From positions 177,459-241,458 of the forward strand of contig CAJUIW010000003.1 of NCBI GenBank assembly GCA_910586895.1: a DNA stretch of 64,000 bases. The letters are read 5' to 3'. The notes beneath the pieces were generated by a model. It was not told the DNA's origin. It worked only from the letters and a program-made list of their open reading frames with translations, and searched no databases. Origin of the DNA: an uncultured Muribaculaceae bacterium. Its GTDB lineage: Bacteria > Bacteroidota > Bacteroidia > Bacteroidales > Muribaculaceae. A program made the translations under genes and the position numbers. Numbering within the stretch: the first letter of the stretch is position 1; each line of letters opens with the position of its first letter. Positions 17,230 to 26,089 of this stretch are shown one piece after another.

Positions 17230-18639
17230 TTATCGTCCGCCGCCAAGAGCCTGATACAGGTTGATGACAGCACGGGCACTGTTATTACGGCTGGCAAGCA
17301 TACCCATCTGCGCCTGCAGCAGATTGCTCTGCGCGGTAAGCACTTCAAGATATGTGGTACCGGTCTGCGTGTTCAAAGATAGCAAAGTTTTGGTAATATC
17401 AACAGCACTCTGCAGATTTTCCACCTGTTTTTCCAGCAAAACATACTTTTCTTCAGCTTTTGAGTAAAGAGTCATGGCATTGCTTACCTCGGCGGAGGCA
17501 TTCATAAGAGAATACTCGAAATTGTTGAGAGCCTGCTTCTGCTGAATCTTTGCAGCTTCCAGATTGGCGATATTTGTACCTCGTGAGAAGATAGGCACAG
17601 CCAAAGAGCCGGCAAGCTGGATGAAGAATTTACCGGGATTCATCACCATAGAACCGAGCATATTGGTGAATCCGCCGTTGGCTGTGATGTTAAGTCCGGG
17701 ATAGAAAGCCGCGCGGGCTATGTTGGTATTGTAGTAAGCTGATGCAAGCGAATACTCGGCGGCACGCACGTCAGGACGTGCGGCAAGCTCACGCATCGGG
17801 ATGCTCTCACGATATATGGCGGGCACCTGAAGCTGGGCTTCGGAGCTTACGGTCCATTTCTGAGGCATCACGCCAAGAAGAAGCGACATAGAGTTATAGA
17901 GTTCGTCGAGGCTTACCTCAAGGTCAGTGATTGAGGCCAGAATACCATAGTACTGAGCCTGACTCTGCACTACCGCATCCTCGCGCACTGTACCGGCTTC
18001 CTTCAGGTCCTTCATTGTCTGCACGGTTTCAGCCCAGTTGAGCGCTGTGGCACGGCTGAGGTCAAGCGAGCCCTGAACATACGCTATGCTGTAGTAAACA
18101 TTGGCAACGGCTGATATAATCTGCGAGCGGGCTGCCTGAGCATACTCCTGTGTCTGAAGCAAGGCTACCTGCTGGGCACGCTTCGAGTTAAGAAGACGAC
18201 CAAATATATCCACCTCCCAGCTTACCTGAAGAGGAAGCTGATATGTCTTGCCCCATGAAGATCCGTCAACGAAATATTTTGACAGAGCACCGTTGGGAGC
18301 AAATGCCACCGACGGGAGATAGTTAAGTTTGGCTCCTTTAAGGCGGGCCTGCGCTATCTCGACATTAAGCTGTGAATTACGCAGGTCAATGTTATTGGCG
18401 AGCGCCTGACGTATAAGGTCGGCAAGAACAGGGTCGGTAAACACCTGTTCCCAGCGCAGATTGCCAAATGCAGCGCTGTCAACACCGGCTTTCACAGCTT
18501 CGGAATACTCCTTGGTGAGCGCTGAATCCTCCGGCATCTCAAACTTCTTGTACAGATTGCAGCTGCCGAGCGCTGCGGCGCTCAGCAGTGCAACTGCGGA
18601 ATTCAAGATTATCTTATTTATTTTCATACTTTTATTCAT
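17230..18639 (-). CDS. Outer-membrane efflux lipoprotein (OprM/NodT type)
   Basis: 469 residues. Lipoprotein signal with lipobox LGSC (Cys27) followed by the NLYKKFEMP start of the NodT family. Two TolC-type repeats: the PVLADLIRQALANNIDLR and RPDVRAAEYSLASAYYNTNIARAAFYP motifs mark the first and second. It would form the outer-membrane duct of the RND pump encoded just upstream (33 bases gap). The N-terminus may begin at residue 5 (MKINK). Confidence 0.92.
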   Translation of the reverse strand: MNKSMKINKIILNSAVALLSAAALGSCNLYKKFEMPEDSALTKEYSEAVKAGVDSAAFGNLRWEQVFTDPVLADLIRQALANNIDLRNSQLNVEIAQARLKGAKLNYLPSVAFAPNGALSKYFVDGSSWGKTYQLPLQVSWEVDIFGRLLNSKRAQQVALLQTQEYAQAARSQIISAVANVYYSIAYVQGSLDLSRATALNWAETVQTMKDLKEAGTVREDAVVQSQAQYYGILASITDLEVSLDELYNSMSLLLGVMPQKWTVSSEAQLQVPAIYRESIPMRELAARPDVRAAEYSLASAYYNTNIARAAFYPGLNITANGGFTNMLGSMVMNPGKFFIQLAGSLAVPIFSRGTNIANLEAAKIQQKQALNNFEYSLMNASAEVSNAMTLYSKAEEKYVLLEKQVENLQSAVDITKTLLSLNTQTGTTYLEVLTAQSNLLQAQMGMLASRNNSARAVINLYQALGGGR

Positions 18640-18672
18640 GAATTGTATTATTGCATCTAATCATGCCTCATA

Positions 18673-21600
18673 TCAGCGTGAGTACTGTTCGATCTCACTC
18701 TCAATACCGGCATTGTCAGTATCGGCCCACTTCATCGGGGTAAACTTCTCCTGAATCCACTGGAAGGCCACGAACAGGGCGGGCACCAGGAAGATCTGGA
18801 ATATCATACCGATAAGCATACCGCCTACCGAACCGGTACCGAGGGCACGGTTACCGTTGGCACCTACACCGGATGCGAACATCATCGGGAGCAGACCGAT
18901 AATCAGCGCCAGCGAGGTCATGAGGATGGGTCGCAGACGGGCTGCGGCACCGTCAATGGCGGCATTGACAATCGACATGCCATGCTTGCGGCGGTCAAGA
19001 GCGAACTCTACGATAAGGATGGCGTTCTTAGCCAACAGACCGATAAGCATGATGAGTGCAATCTGCAGATAGATGTTGTTTGAAATATCTCTGAGGTCAG
19101 CGAAGATGAACGAGCCCATAAGGCCGAACGGAACTGAAAGGATAACCGCCCACGGGAGCAGATAGCTTTCATACTGAGCAGACAGCAGCAGATATACGAA
19201 GAGCAGACAGAGTCCGAAGATCATGGCTGTGGTATTGCCTGATGAGCTGGCCTCTTCACGTGTCATACCTGCATATTCGTAGCCGTAGCCCTGGGGCAGA
19301 GTCTGAGCTGCCACACGTTCGATAGCGGCAAGAGCGTCGCCCGATGAATAGCCGGCGGCAGGTGTACCTGATACGGATATCGACTGGAACATGTTGAAAC
19401 GGTTCAGAAGGTCAGGACCATACACACGTGACAGAGTCACGAAGTTAGATATGGGAGCCATCTCACCGCCATTGCGCACCTTGATGCTCTGCAGTGTCTC
19501 AGGCGACACACGGGCCTCGGGCGAAGCCTGCATCATTACGCGGTAGAGCTTACCGAAGCGGTTGAAGTTTGACACGTACATACCGCCGTAGTAGCCCTGG
19601 AGTGTCGAAAGGATTGACTGAGGAGAAAGACCTGCCTGCTTGGCTTTGGCAGCATCGATATCCACAAGATACTGCGGGAATGTAGGATTGAAGGTGGTAT
19701 AGGCCATCTGAATCTCAGGCTGGCTGTTGAGCGCTCCGAGGAAGCCCATCACCACATTGTAGAATGCGTTGATGTCACCGCCAGTCTTATCCTGCATCTT
19801 GATTTCAAAACCGTTGGTCACCGAGTAACCTGATATCATAGGCGGAGCGAAAATCATGACACGGCCGTCCTTGATATACTTGCCGGTAAGGCCGTAGAGC
19901 TGCTGGATGATAGCATCGGAGCTTTCATCCTTACCACGCTCGGCCCAGTCCTTAAGCTTGATGATGAATGTACCGTATGTGGCACCCTGACCTGCAAGGA
20001 AGCTATAGCCGTTAATCATCTGACGGTCCTGTATGGCGGGAATCTTGGCCATAAGAGAGTCAACCTGAGCCAGCACTTCGCCGGTACGCTCCTGTGATGT
20101 GCCCGGAGGCATGTCAATCATACAGAATATTGTACCGGTATCTTCGTTAGGCACAAGTGCGGTAGGTGTTATGCTCATAAGCCATACCAGCACACCGATA
20201 GAAACGCCTACGATACCGAACGATGTCACCTTGTGATTCACAAAGAACTTCACACCTTTCTTATACTTGTTGAGCTGTGCGTCATAGAAAGTGTTGAACC
20301 ACATGTGGAAGCGGCCCACGAAGGTTTTCTTCTTGGAATGGTTTTCATCATGAGGCTTCAGGAACACAGCGCAAAGTGCCGGCGACAGAGTCAACGCATT
20401 GATAGCGGAGAATCCGATGGAGATAGCCATCGTCAGACCGAACTGCTGATAGAATGTACCTGATGTACCGGGCATGAACGACACCGGGATGAACACAAGC
20501 ATCATTACAAGTGTGATGGATACGATAGCGCCACCTATCTCATTCATGGCATCGATGGAAGCCTTACGCGCACTCTTGTAGCCAACGTCGAGTTTGGCAT
20601 GCACCGCTTCCACCACCACAATGGCATCGTCCACCACAATGGCTATGGCAAGCACCAACGCCGACAGTGTGATAAGGTTGATGGAGAAGCCTATAAGCTT
20701 CATGACGAAGAATGTACCCACAAGAGCCACAGGAATGGCTATGGCAGGGATAATGGTGGAACGTATATCCTGAAGGAATATGTAAACCACGAAGAACACA
20801 AGGATAAAGGCCTCGATAAGAGTCTGTATCACATGGTGAATCGAAGCATAGAGGAAGTCGTTGTTATTCATCGGGATAGCGATGGCCAGGCCTTTGGGCA
20901 GGTCCTTCTTGATATCGTCGACGAAAGCAAGACAGTCATTGATAATCTGTGTAGCGTTCGAACCTGCAGTCTGGAACACAATGGCCATAACCGAAGGACG
21001 TCCGTTAAGATTACCGTGGAAGCCGTATGTAACACGTCCGAGTTCAATCTCAGCAACATCTTTCAGACGGAGCACTTCACCGTTAGCGTTTGCACGTATA
21101 ACGATGTTCTCAAATTCCTCAGGCTGAACAAGGCGACCGCGATACTTCATCACGTACTGGAAAGTCTGGTTGCCCTGTTCGCCGAATGCACCGGGAGCAG
21201 CCTCAACGTTCTGCTCGGCAAGTGCAGCCGAAATATCCTCAGGCATAAGGCTGTACTGAGCCATTACCTCAGGTTTGAGCCATATACGCATAGAGTAGTC
21301 GGCACCCATCACCATGACGTCGCCCACACCCTGGATACGCTGCATCTGGGGGACGATGTTGATCTTCATGTAGTTTTCGATGAACTCCTCGTTGTAGGTA
21401 TCGTCCTCGGCATAAAGGCTGACACCGACAAGCATCGAAGTCTGACGTTTCTGAGTGAGCACACCCACACGTGTTACCTCGGCAGGAAGAAGGCTCTGAG
21501 CCTTGGCCACACGGTTCTGCACGTCGACGGCAGCCATGTCGGGGTCAAAGCCCTGCTCGAAATATACGTTGATGGTAGCTGAACCGGTATTGGTTGCGGT

Positions 21601-21843
21601 CGATTCCATGTAGGTCATGCCTTCGGCACCGTTGATGGACTCTTCCAGAGGTGCTATCACGGAGTTAAGCACCGCCTGAGCGTTGGCACCCTGATAAGTG
21701 GTGGTCACGGAAATGGTAGGCGGAGCGATGTCCGGGAACTGGGTGATAGGAAGCGAGAACAATCCGATCAAGCCCAGCAGCACAATAAATATTGATATAA
21801 CCGTGGATAGTACCGGACGGTTAATAAATGTATCAAGTTTCAT
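18673..21843 (-). CDS. RND multidrug efflux pump, inner-membrane subunit (AcrB/HAE-1 family)
   Basis: 1056 residues. Twelve membrane spans with two large periplasmic loops. The proton-relay Asp pair is present in the fourth span (LAIAIVVDDAIVVVEAVHAK), and the start (FINRPVLSTVISIFIVLLGL) and the ITQFPDIAPPTISVTTTY motif are family signatures. Later parts include the ARLRPILMTSLALI repeat. It exports hydrophobic or amphiphilic compounds using the proton gradient. It is the middle gene of the adaptor-pump-duct set. The substrate range cannot be read from sequence. Confidence 0.95.
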   Translation of the reverse strand: MKLDTFINRPVLSTVISIFIVLLGLIGLFSLPITQFPDIAPPTISVTTTYQGANAQAVLNSVIAPLEESINGAEGMTYMESTATNTGSATINVYFEQGFDPDMAAVDVQNRVAKAQSLLPAEVTRVGVLTQKRQTSMLVGVSLYAEDDTYNEEFIENYMKINIVPQMQRIQGVGDVMVMGADYSMRIWLKPEVMAQYSLMPEDISAALAEQNVEAAPGAFGEQGNQTFQYVMKYRGRLVQPEEFENIVIRANANGEVLRLKDVAEIELGRVTYGFHGNLNGRPSVMAIVFQTAGSNATQIINDCLAFVDDIKKDLPKGLAIAIPMNNNDFLYASIHHVIQTLIEAFILVFFVVYIFLQDIRSTIIPAIAIPVALVGTFFVMKLIGFSINLITLSALVLAIAIVVDDAIVVVEAVHAKLDVGYKSARKASIDAMNEIGGAIVSITLVMMLVFIPVSFMPGTSGTFYQQFGLTMAISIGFSAINALTLSPALCAVFLKPHDENHSKKKTFVGRFHMWFNTFYDAQLNKYKKGVKFFVNHKVTSFGIVGVSIGVLVWLMSITPTALVPNEDTGTIFCMIDMPPGTSQERTGEVLAQVDSLMAKIPAIQDRQMINGYSFLAGQGATYGTFIIKLKDWAERGKDESSDAIIQQLYGLTGKYIKDGRVMIFAPPMISGYSVTNGFEIKMQDKTGGDINAFYNVVMGFLGALNSQPEIQMAYTTFNPTFPQYLVDIDAAKAKQAGLSPQSILSTLQGYYGGMYVSNFNRFGKLYRVMMQASPEARVSPETLQSIKVRNGGEMAPISNFVTLSRVYGPDLLNRFNMFQSISVSGTPAAGYSSGDALAAIERVAAQTLPQGYGYEYAGMTREEASSSGNTTAMIFGLCLLFVYLLLSAQYESYLLPWAVILSVPFGLMGSFIFADLRDISNNIYLQIALIMLIGLLAKNAILIVEFALDRRKHGMSIVNAAIDGAAARLRPILMTSLALIIGLLPMMFASGVGANGNRALGTGSVGGMLIGMIFQIFLVPALFVAFQWIQEKFTPMKWADTDNAGIESEIEQYSR

Positions 21844-21893
21844 TTTAGATTCTTAAATTCTGATGTTCACAGTTTTTATCCCGATGACACTGA

Positions 21894-23078
21894 TTATTTG
21901 CCGGCTGCGGCCTGCTGCTGGGCAGCTTCAGCCTGCTTCGCGCGCTCAGCTGCATCAACGGGCTTGATAACAAGACCATCTTTTACCACGGTGCCGATAC
22001 CCTCTACGGCAATACGGTCGCCGGCATTGAGGCCTGATGTTACCACGAAGTTCTTACCGTCATTGTTCTCAGCTACAGTGATAGGAACAGAAACAACCTT
22101 GTTGGAGTCATTTACAACATATACGAAGCGACGGTCCTGAAGCTCATAGGTAGCTTTCTGAGGTATCACAATCACGCTTTCAGATACATTGGGCATAACC
22201 ACATTGCCTGTGCTGCCGCTGCGGAGCATTCCTGAAGGATTGCTGAACAGGGCACGAACGCTTGCGGCACCTGTGCTGGTATTGATCACACCTGACACGG
22301 TAGCCACCTTACCTGAAGTGGGATACATTGTTCCGTCCGACAGACGAAGCTGCACAGGGGGCAGTGAGTCGATGGCAGCGGCCATTGAACGTGTACCGCC
22401 GTTGGTAAGACGGAGCAGGTCCTTTTCAGTAAGCGAGAAGTAAGCATACACCTCTGAATTGTCAGAGATTGTGGTGAGCGGCTGTGCCGATGAGGGCGAG
22501 GCCAGCGAACCTTCGCGGTTGGGTATCGAGCCTACCACGCCATTTGAAGGTGCGGTAACAACGGTGTACGACAGATTCTTGCGGGCGCTGGCAAGTGAAG
22601 CCTGTGCCTGTGCAAGAGCGGCCTGTGCATTTGAAAGAGTATTCTGGGCCAGCTGATATTCGTACTGGCTTATGATATTCTTCTCAAGAAGCTGACGCTT
22701 GGTGTCGGCAGTGATCTGTGCTGTATTAACGGCAGTCTGCGCTGAGCGGACCGATGCTGCAGCCTGATCGACTGCGGCTTGAAATTGTACCTGGTCAAGT
22801 GTGAACAGAGTCTGGCCCTTAACTACCTGCTGACCTTCCTCTACATGAACTTTAGTTATAAATCCGGTCACCTGGGGACGGATCTCGATATCCGTCTTAC
22901 CCTTGATCTGGGCCGGGAAGGTGCTTTCTACTTCTGAATTACCCAAACTCAGAGTCATAGTGGCTATTTCGGGGGCCTGTGCCTGTGGCTGCTCTTGCTT
23001 TCCTCCACATGAACTCAAGGTCATAACCGATACGCCTGCCGCGATAATAGCGGCTACTTTAATGACATTTACATTCAT
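21894..23078 (-). CDS. RND efflux periplasmic adaptor (AcrA/MexA type)
   Basis: 394 residues. Lipoprotein signal with LSSC (Cys24). The membrane-fusion-protein layout is clear: lipoyl half (RPQVTGFITKVHVEEGQQVVKG), a coiled-coil hairpin (about 95-165, Ala/Gln-rich), the second lipoyl half (VVTAPSNGVVGSIPNREG), then beta-barrel and membrane-proximal domains; an Ala/Gln tail ends it. It links the pump to the outer-membrane duct. It is the first gene of the operon, with a TAACTTTG box about 70 bases upstream. Confidence 0.94.
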   Translation of the reverse strand: MNVNVIKVAAIIAAGVSVMTLSSCGGKQEQPQAQAPEIATMTLSLGNSEVESTFPAQIKGKTDIEIRPQVTGFITKVHVEEGQQVVKGQTLFTLDQVQFQAAVDQAAASVRSAQTAVNTAQITADTKRQLLEKNIISQYEYQLAQNTLSNAQAALAQAQASLASARKNLSYTVVTAPSNGVVGSIPNREGSLASPSSAQPLTTISDNSEVYAYFSLTEKDLLRLTNGGTRSMAAAIDSLPPVQLRLSDGTMYPTSGKVATVSGVINTSTGAASVRALFSNPSGMLRSGSTGNVVMPNVSESVIVIPQKATYELQDRRFVYVVNDSNKVVSVPITVAENNDGKNFVVTSGLNAGDRIAVEGIGTVVKDGLVIKPVDAAERAKQAEAAQQQAAAGK

Positions 23079-23148
23079 ACTGATTACAAAAAAATTCTAT
23101 TTTTACCTTATGATTTATATTATTCCTGTTAAATTTTTTTTAGCGATG

Positions 23149-23156
23149 CAAAGTTA
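23149..23156 (-). promoter_or_regulatory. Probable -7 box of the RND operon, inside a short inverted repeat
   Basis: TAACTTTG on the minus strand. I cannot find a good TTTG at the right distance. It overlaps the inverted repeat AAAGT...ACTTT (23150-23168), which could be a repressor site. Confidence 0.45.
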
Positions 23157-23297
23157 CTCAACTACTTTCGCTAAATTTATGACATTTATCATATCTTCTC
23201 CTGCAATTAAGTAAGATTAACGTTTTAAGCTGAACTTACGGACGTATAGTGCAGAATTTCACATAACTGTATAGCGCTATTAACAGATACAGCAAGA

Positions 23298-23328
23298 GGC
23301 CGCGCATCCCCCAAAGAGATACGCGGCC
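23298..23328 (-). terminator. Hairpin after GH84 gene
   Basis: GGCCGCG-ATC (23298-23308) with GAT-CGCGGCC (23318-23328), one mismatch. It lies 21 bases past the GH84 stop. The T-run is weak. Confidence 0.65.
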
Positions 23329-23349
23329 CCGAATATTTATAGCGAGATA

Positions 23350-25908
23350 TTACTTCTGAATTATCTCATAGATAGTGGCTGTTCCTTCGAGAGTGCAGCG
23401 CACTGCATCCTTGACGAAGTTGACAGTAGCAAACGGTCCGGTAACTTTAGCGGTGGCTACCACTTTACCCTTCTTGTCATACTGGGTAAGTGTCAGAGGT
23501 GAGTTATGACGGGCAGTAAGCAGAATAATGGCGCTGGCCTCCGGACGACGGTCGAATGAAAGTTCACCTGCATGTGAATAAGCGGTTGCGGGATTGCGGT
23601 CAAATGCTGACAGGGCACCCTTCATGTCGGTTGTGGTCAGATTCAGTCCGAGATTCTCAGCGGTCACAGGATTGACATTGAATGTGCGGATAGCGGCATA
23701 GTTACGCTTGCCTGAGGGCAGACGCTTCAGACGCACGTAGCGGGCGTTGACAGGCTCGCCGTTCCAATCAATGATATATGTATTCTTGAGGCTGTCAGTC
23801 AGTGCAGTCCAATTCTTACCATCGGCAGAGGCTTCGAGCATTACATGTTCGAAGTAGTCGACATCATCCACTGAGTTACGTCCCTGATGGATGTTGACAT
23901 TCTTCACGGGAACCACTTCACCCAGATCGATACCGATCCAAGAGTCATTGCGCTGGCTCTGGGCTGAGGTGTAGTAAGTGGTGGTGTCATTGTCAAGCAT
24001 GAGCTTTGACAGAGTGGTGCGGATGTTGGGGAATGAGCTTACACCATGATATATAGCAGGCAGTGAGCCGGTAAGATTCTTGTAGTAATCATAAAGCATG
24101 GCGTCCATGGCCTTTTCATAGAAGGGCTGGAGCTTCATTGTTCCGCTCTTGTGGGCTTCGTAGTCGGCACGGTCCTGCTTTGACATCAGGTTGTCAATAT
24201 AAGCACCCCAGAAAATGGAGTCGTTTCCGGCCTCAAATGTCTTGATAAGCTCAAGAGTGCGGAGTCCGCGCTGTCCGAGTTTGGCAAATTCATCAAGCCA
24301 CGGATTGAGTTCCTTGAGGAGCTGCTTGTTGTCACAGCCGGCCTTAATCTTGGCGGGAGCGGCGGCAACACGTTCAAATTCAGCTTTCAGGTCCTGGAAC
24401 TGTGCAGGGCTGTAGTTATTGTAGGGGAAAGTAACTGTCTCCCATGATTCATCGCGGCGATAACCGGTTTCGGTATCGGCTGAATGGATTGCAAATGTAC
24501 GGTAAGCATCGGCAGCGCCGGGCATCATGTACTGAAGGCCACGCTCCCAGTTGTCGATAGGATTGTATGCCTTCTGATTCCAGGCATAGTCAGCCACACC
24601 GTAGAGGGCCAGCTTCGAAGCTTCGCCATGTTCCATGGGGTTGCTCTCGATACCGATCACTTCATTGGGGGTGAGGTTGGGGTCAAGTCCGTAGGTGGGA
24701 CCCTGCAGAATAATGTTGCGGCAATAGTCGGTCACGGGGAAGTTCCACCAGAACAGAGCGGGACGCTTGATGCGCGAATCCACGAATTCCATTGTCTCAG
24801 GAGTAAGGTCGCTGCATACTACCTTTCCGGTCCAGAACACCTCAGCCTTCGGGTTGAGCTCCTCACCATAGATGGCAAGCTGACCGGTAGGACGGGGATT
24901 GGCCCAGAGTTCGGTATAGTCGGTGGGGCAAATCATCAGGTTGGTCACGTCACCTTTCTTATCAACGAAATCGCGTGTGAGGTCATTGATAAGGGCAGCC
25001 TGCTTGTGCGAGTCGGTACCGATACCTGAGATATCGTCAAAGAATATCGCGAATGAACGTACACCGAGATCATACATCATGTCAAGCTTGTTGACAAGGC
25101 TGTCATAGTCAGCCTTATCCCAGCGGATATCCTGTCCAGGGTGGATAGCCCAGACAAAGTTGACACGGTTACGCTTACATGCCTCAACAAGTTCATGTAT
25201 CTGCTTGGCCTCGGCTTCAGGATAAGGCAGACGCCAGTGAGGCGAGCTATGATAGGGGTCGTCCTTAGGACCGAAGATATAGTCAGTCATCTTATTGCGG
25301 CCATAGAAGTCAATCAGTGACAGGCGCACTTCATGTGACCAGGGATTGCCATAGAATCCTTCTACCACACCACGGTAAGGGAGGTCAGGATAATCATTGA
25401 TCACCATCATGGGGAGTTCATTGCCACCTTTGGCTACATCGCTCGCCAGAATCTGACGGAGTGTCTCAAGTCCGTAGAATGCACCACGCTCGTCGTAGCC
25501 GGTGATGGTAATATCTTTTGGGCCAATATTGAGCAGGTAAGCACCGCTTACATCCTTGACACCGGCCTTTTTAGCCGCTTTCGCGCCGAAGTCTATAGTC
25601 AGTTTGATACCTTTGGGGGCCTGACGCAGGAAACCGAGGTCGTTGGCAAAAGCCTTTTTCTTGTCCACTACTTTAAAGCCACCCGATGCATTCAGCACGC
25701 CTGTATTGGGGCGCTCTATGCTATGCGGAGTGGGGTTTATCACTAAGCCCTTATGGTCCACTTTATGACCGGGGACTTTGTTGAACTGCTGAATTTCACC
25801 GCGCTGCGAAGTGAGGTCAAATTCATCAGCCATAGCCGGCTGTGGCCATGCCAAGAGGGCTGCGGCAGCTATGCCGAGGCCCTTAAGAGCAGTCATGCCA
25901 TACTTCAT
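23350..25908 (-). CDS. GH84 family beta-N-acetylglucosaminidase
   Basis: 852 residues with a signal peptide (about 1-27). Domains: an alpha/beta N-domain (about 50-150), the GH84 TIM barrel (about 155-460) with YRGVVEGFYGNPWS, and the catalytic Asp pair in FAIFFDDISG (Asp291, Asp292), then a helical linker and a discoidin/CBM32-like domain (about 660-770), and a small C-terminal domain. This is the architecture of the Bacteroides O-GlcNAcase BT4395. It uses substrate-assisted catalysis to remove beta-GlcNAc, probably from host glycoproteins or mucin. Its neighbour is a GH31 enzyme with host-glycan features, suggesting a shared target, although terminators separate them. Confidence 0.93.
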   Translation of the reverse strand: MKYGMTALKGLGIAAAALLAWPQPAMADEFDLTSQRGEIQQFNKVPGHKVDHKGLVINPTPHSIERPNTGVLNASGGFKVVDKKKAFANDLGFLRQAPKGIKLTIDFGAKAAKKAGVKDVSGAYLLNIGPKDITITGYDERGAFYGLETLRQILASDVAKGGNELPMMVINDYPDLPYRGVVEGFYGNPWSHEVRLSLIDFYGRNKMTDYIFGPKDDPYHSSPHWRLPYPEAEAKQIHELVEACKRNRVNFVWAIHPGQDIRWDKADYDSLVNKLDMMYDLGVRSFAIFFDDISGIGTDSHKQAALINDLTRDFVDKKGDVTNLMICPTDYTELWANPRPTGQLAIYGEELNPKAEVFWTGKVVCSDLTPETMEFVDSRIKRPALFWWNFPVTDYCRNIILQGPTYGLDPNLTPNEVIGIESNPMEHGEASKLALYGVADYAWNQKAYNPIDNWERGLQYMMPGAADAYRTFAIHSADTETGYRRDESWETVTFPYNNYSPAQFQDLKAEFERVAAAPAKIKAGCDNKQLLKELNPWLDEFAKLGQRGLRTLELIKTFEAGNDSIFWGAYIDNLMSKQDRADYEAHKSGTMKLQPFYEKAMDAMLYDYYKNLTGSLPAIYHGVSSFPNIRTTLSKLMLDNDTTTYYTSAQSQRNDSWIGIDLGEVVPVKNVNIHQGRNSVDDVDYFEHVMLEASADGKNWTALTDSLKNTYIIDWNGEPVNARYVRLKRLPSGKRNYAAIRTFNVNPVTAENLGLNLTTTDMKGALSAFDRNPATAYSHAGELSFDRRPEASAIILLTARHNSPLTLTQYDKKGKVVATAKVTGPFATVNFVKDAVRCTLEGTATIYEIIQK

Positions 25909-25943
25909 AGATAATATAATTTGTTTAGTTCATGATATTTTTA

Positions 25944-25951
25944 CAAATATA
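25944..25951 (-). promoter_or_regulatory. Probable -7 box of GH84 gene
   Basis: TATATTTG on the minus strand, 35 bases before the ATG. No clear TTTG partner; the expected position falls in the loop of the 25959-25992 hairpin. Confidence 0.5.
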
Positions 25952-25958
25952 CTACAAA

Positions 25959-25992
25959 AAAATGGAGCGCGGCCATTACTATGCTCCATTTT
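25959..25992. terminator. Two-way terminator upstream of GH84
   Basis: A 10-bp stem AAAATGGAGC/GCTCCATTTT with T-runs leaving both sides (TTTG on minus, ATTAATTTTTT on plus). Second terminator after the GH31 gene. Confidence 0.7.
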
Positions 25993-26039
25993 ATTAATTT
26001 TTTAGAACTGAGGCTATTTATAAGTCAGTAAAAACGAAG

Positions 26040-26069
26040 AAGTGCCTCCGGCAAAAGCCGAAGGCACTT
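26040..26069 (-). terminator. Terminator after GH31 gene
   Basis: Stem AAGTGCCT-CGGC (26040-26052) with GCCG-AGGCACTT (26057-26069), one mismatch, loop of four. On the minus strand it is followed by CTTCGTTTTT. Confidence 0.82.
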
Positions 26070-26089
26070 TCTACTAATTCACGGGGATT

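Noticed and set aside
20599..21582. Long plus-strand open frame (327 residues) opposite the RND pump gene
   Set aside because: His/Arg-rich antisense shadow of a clearly conserved AcrB-type gene; no start context or family match.
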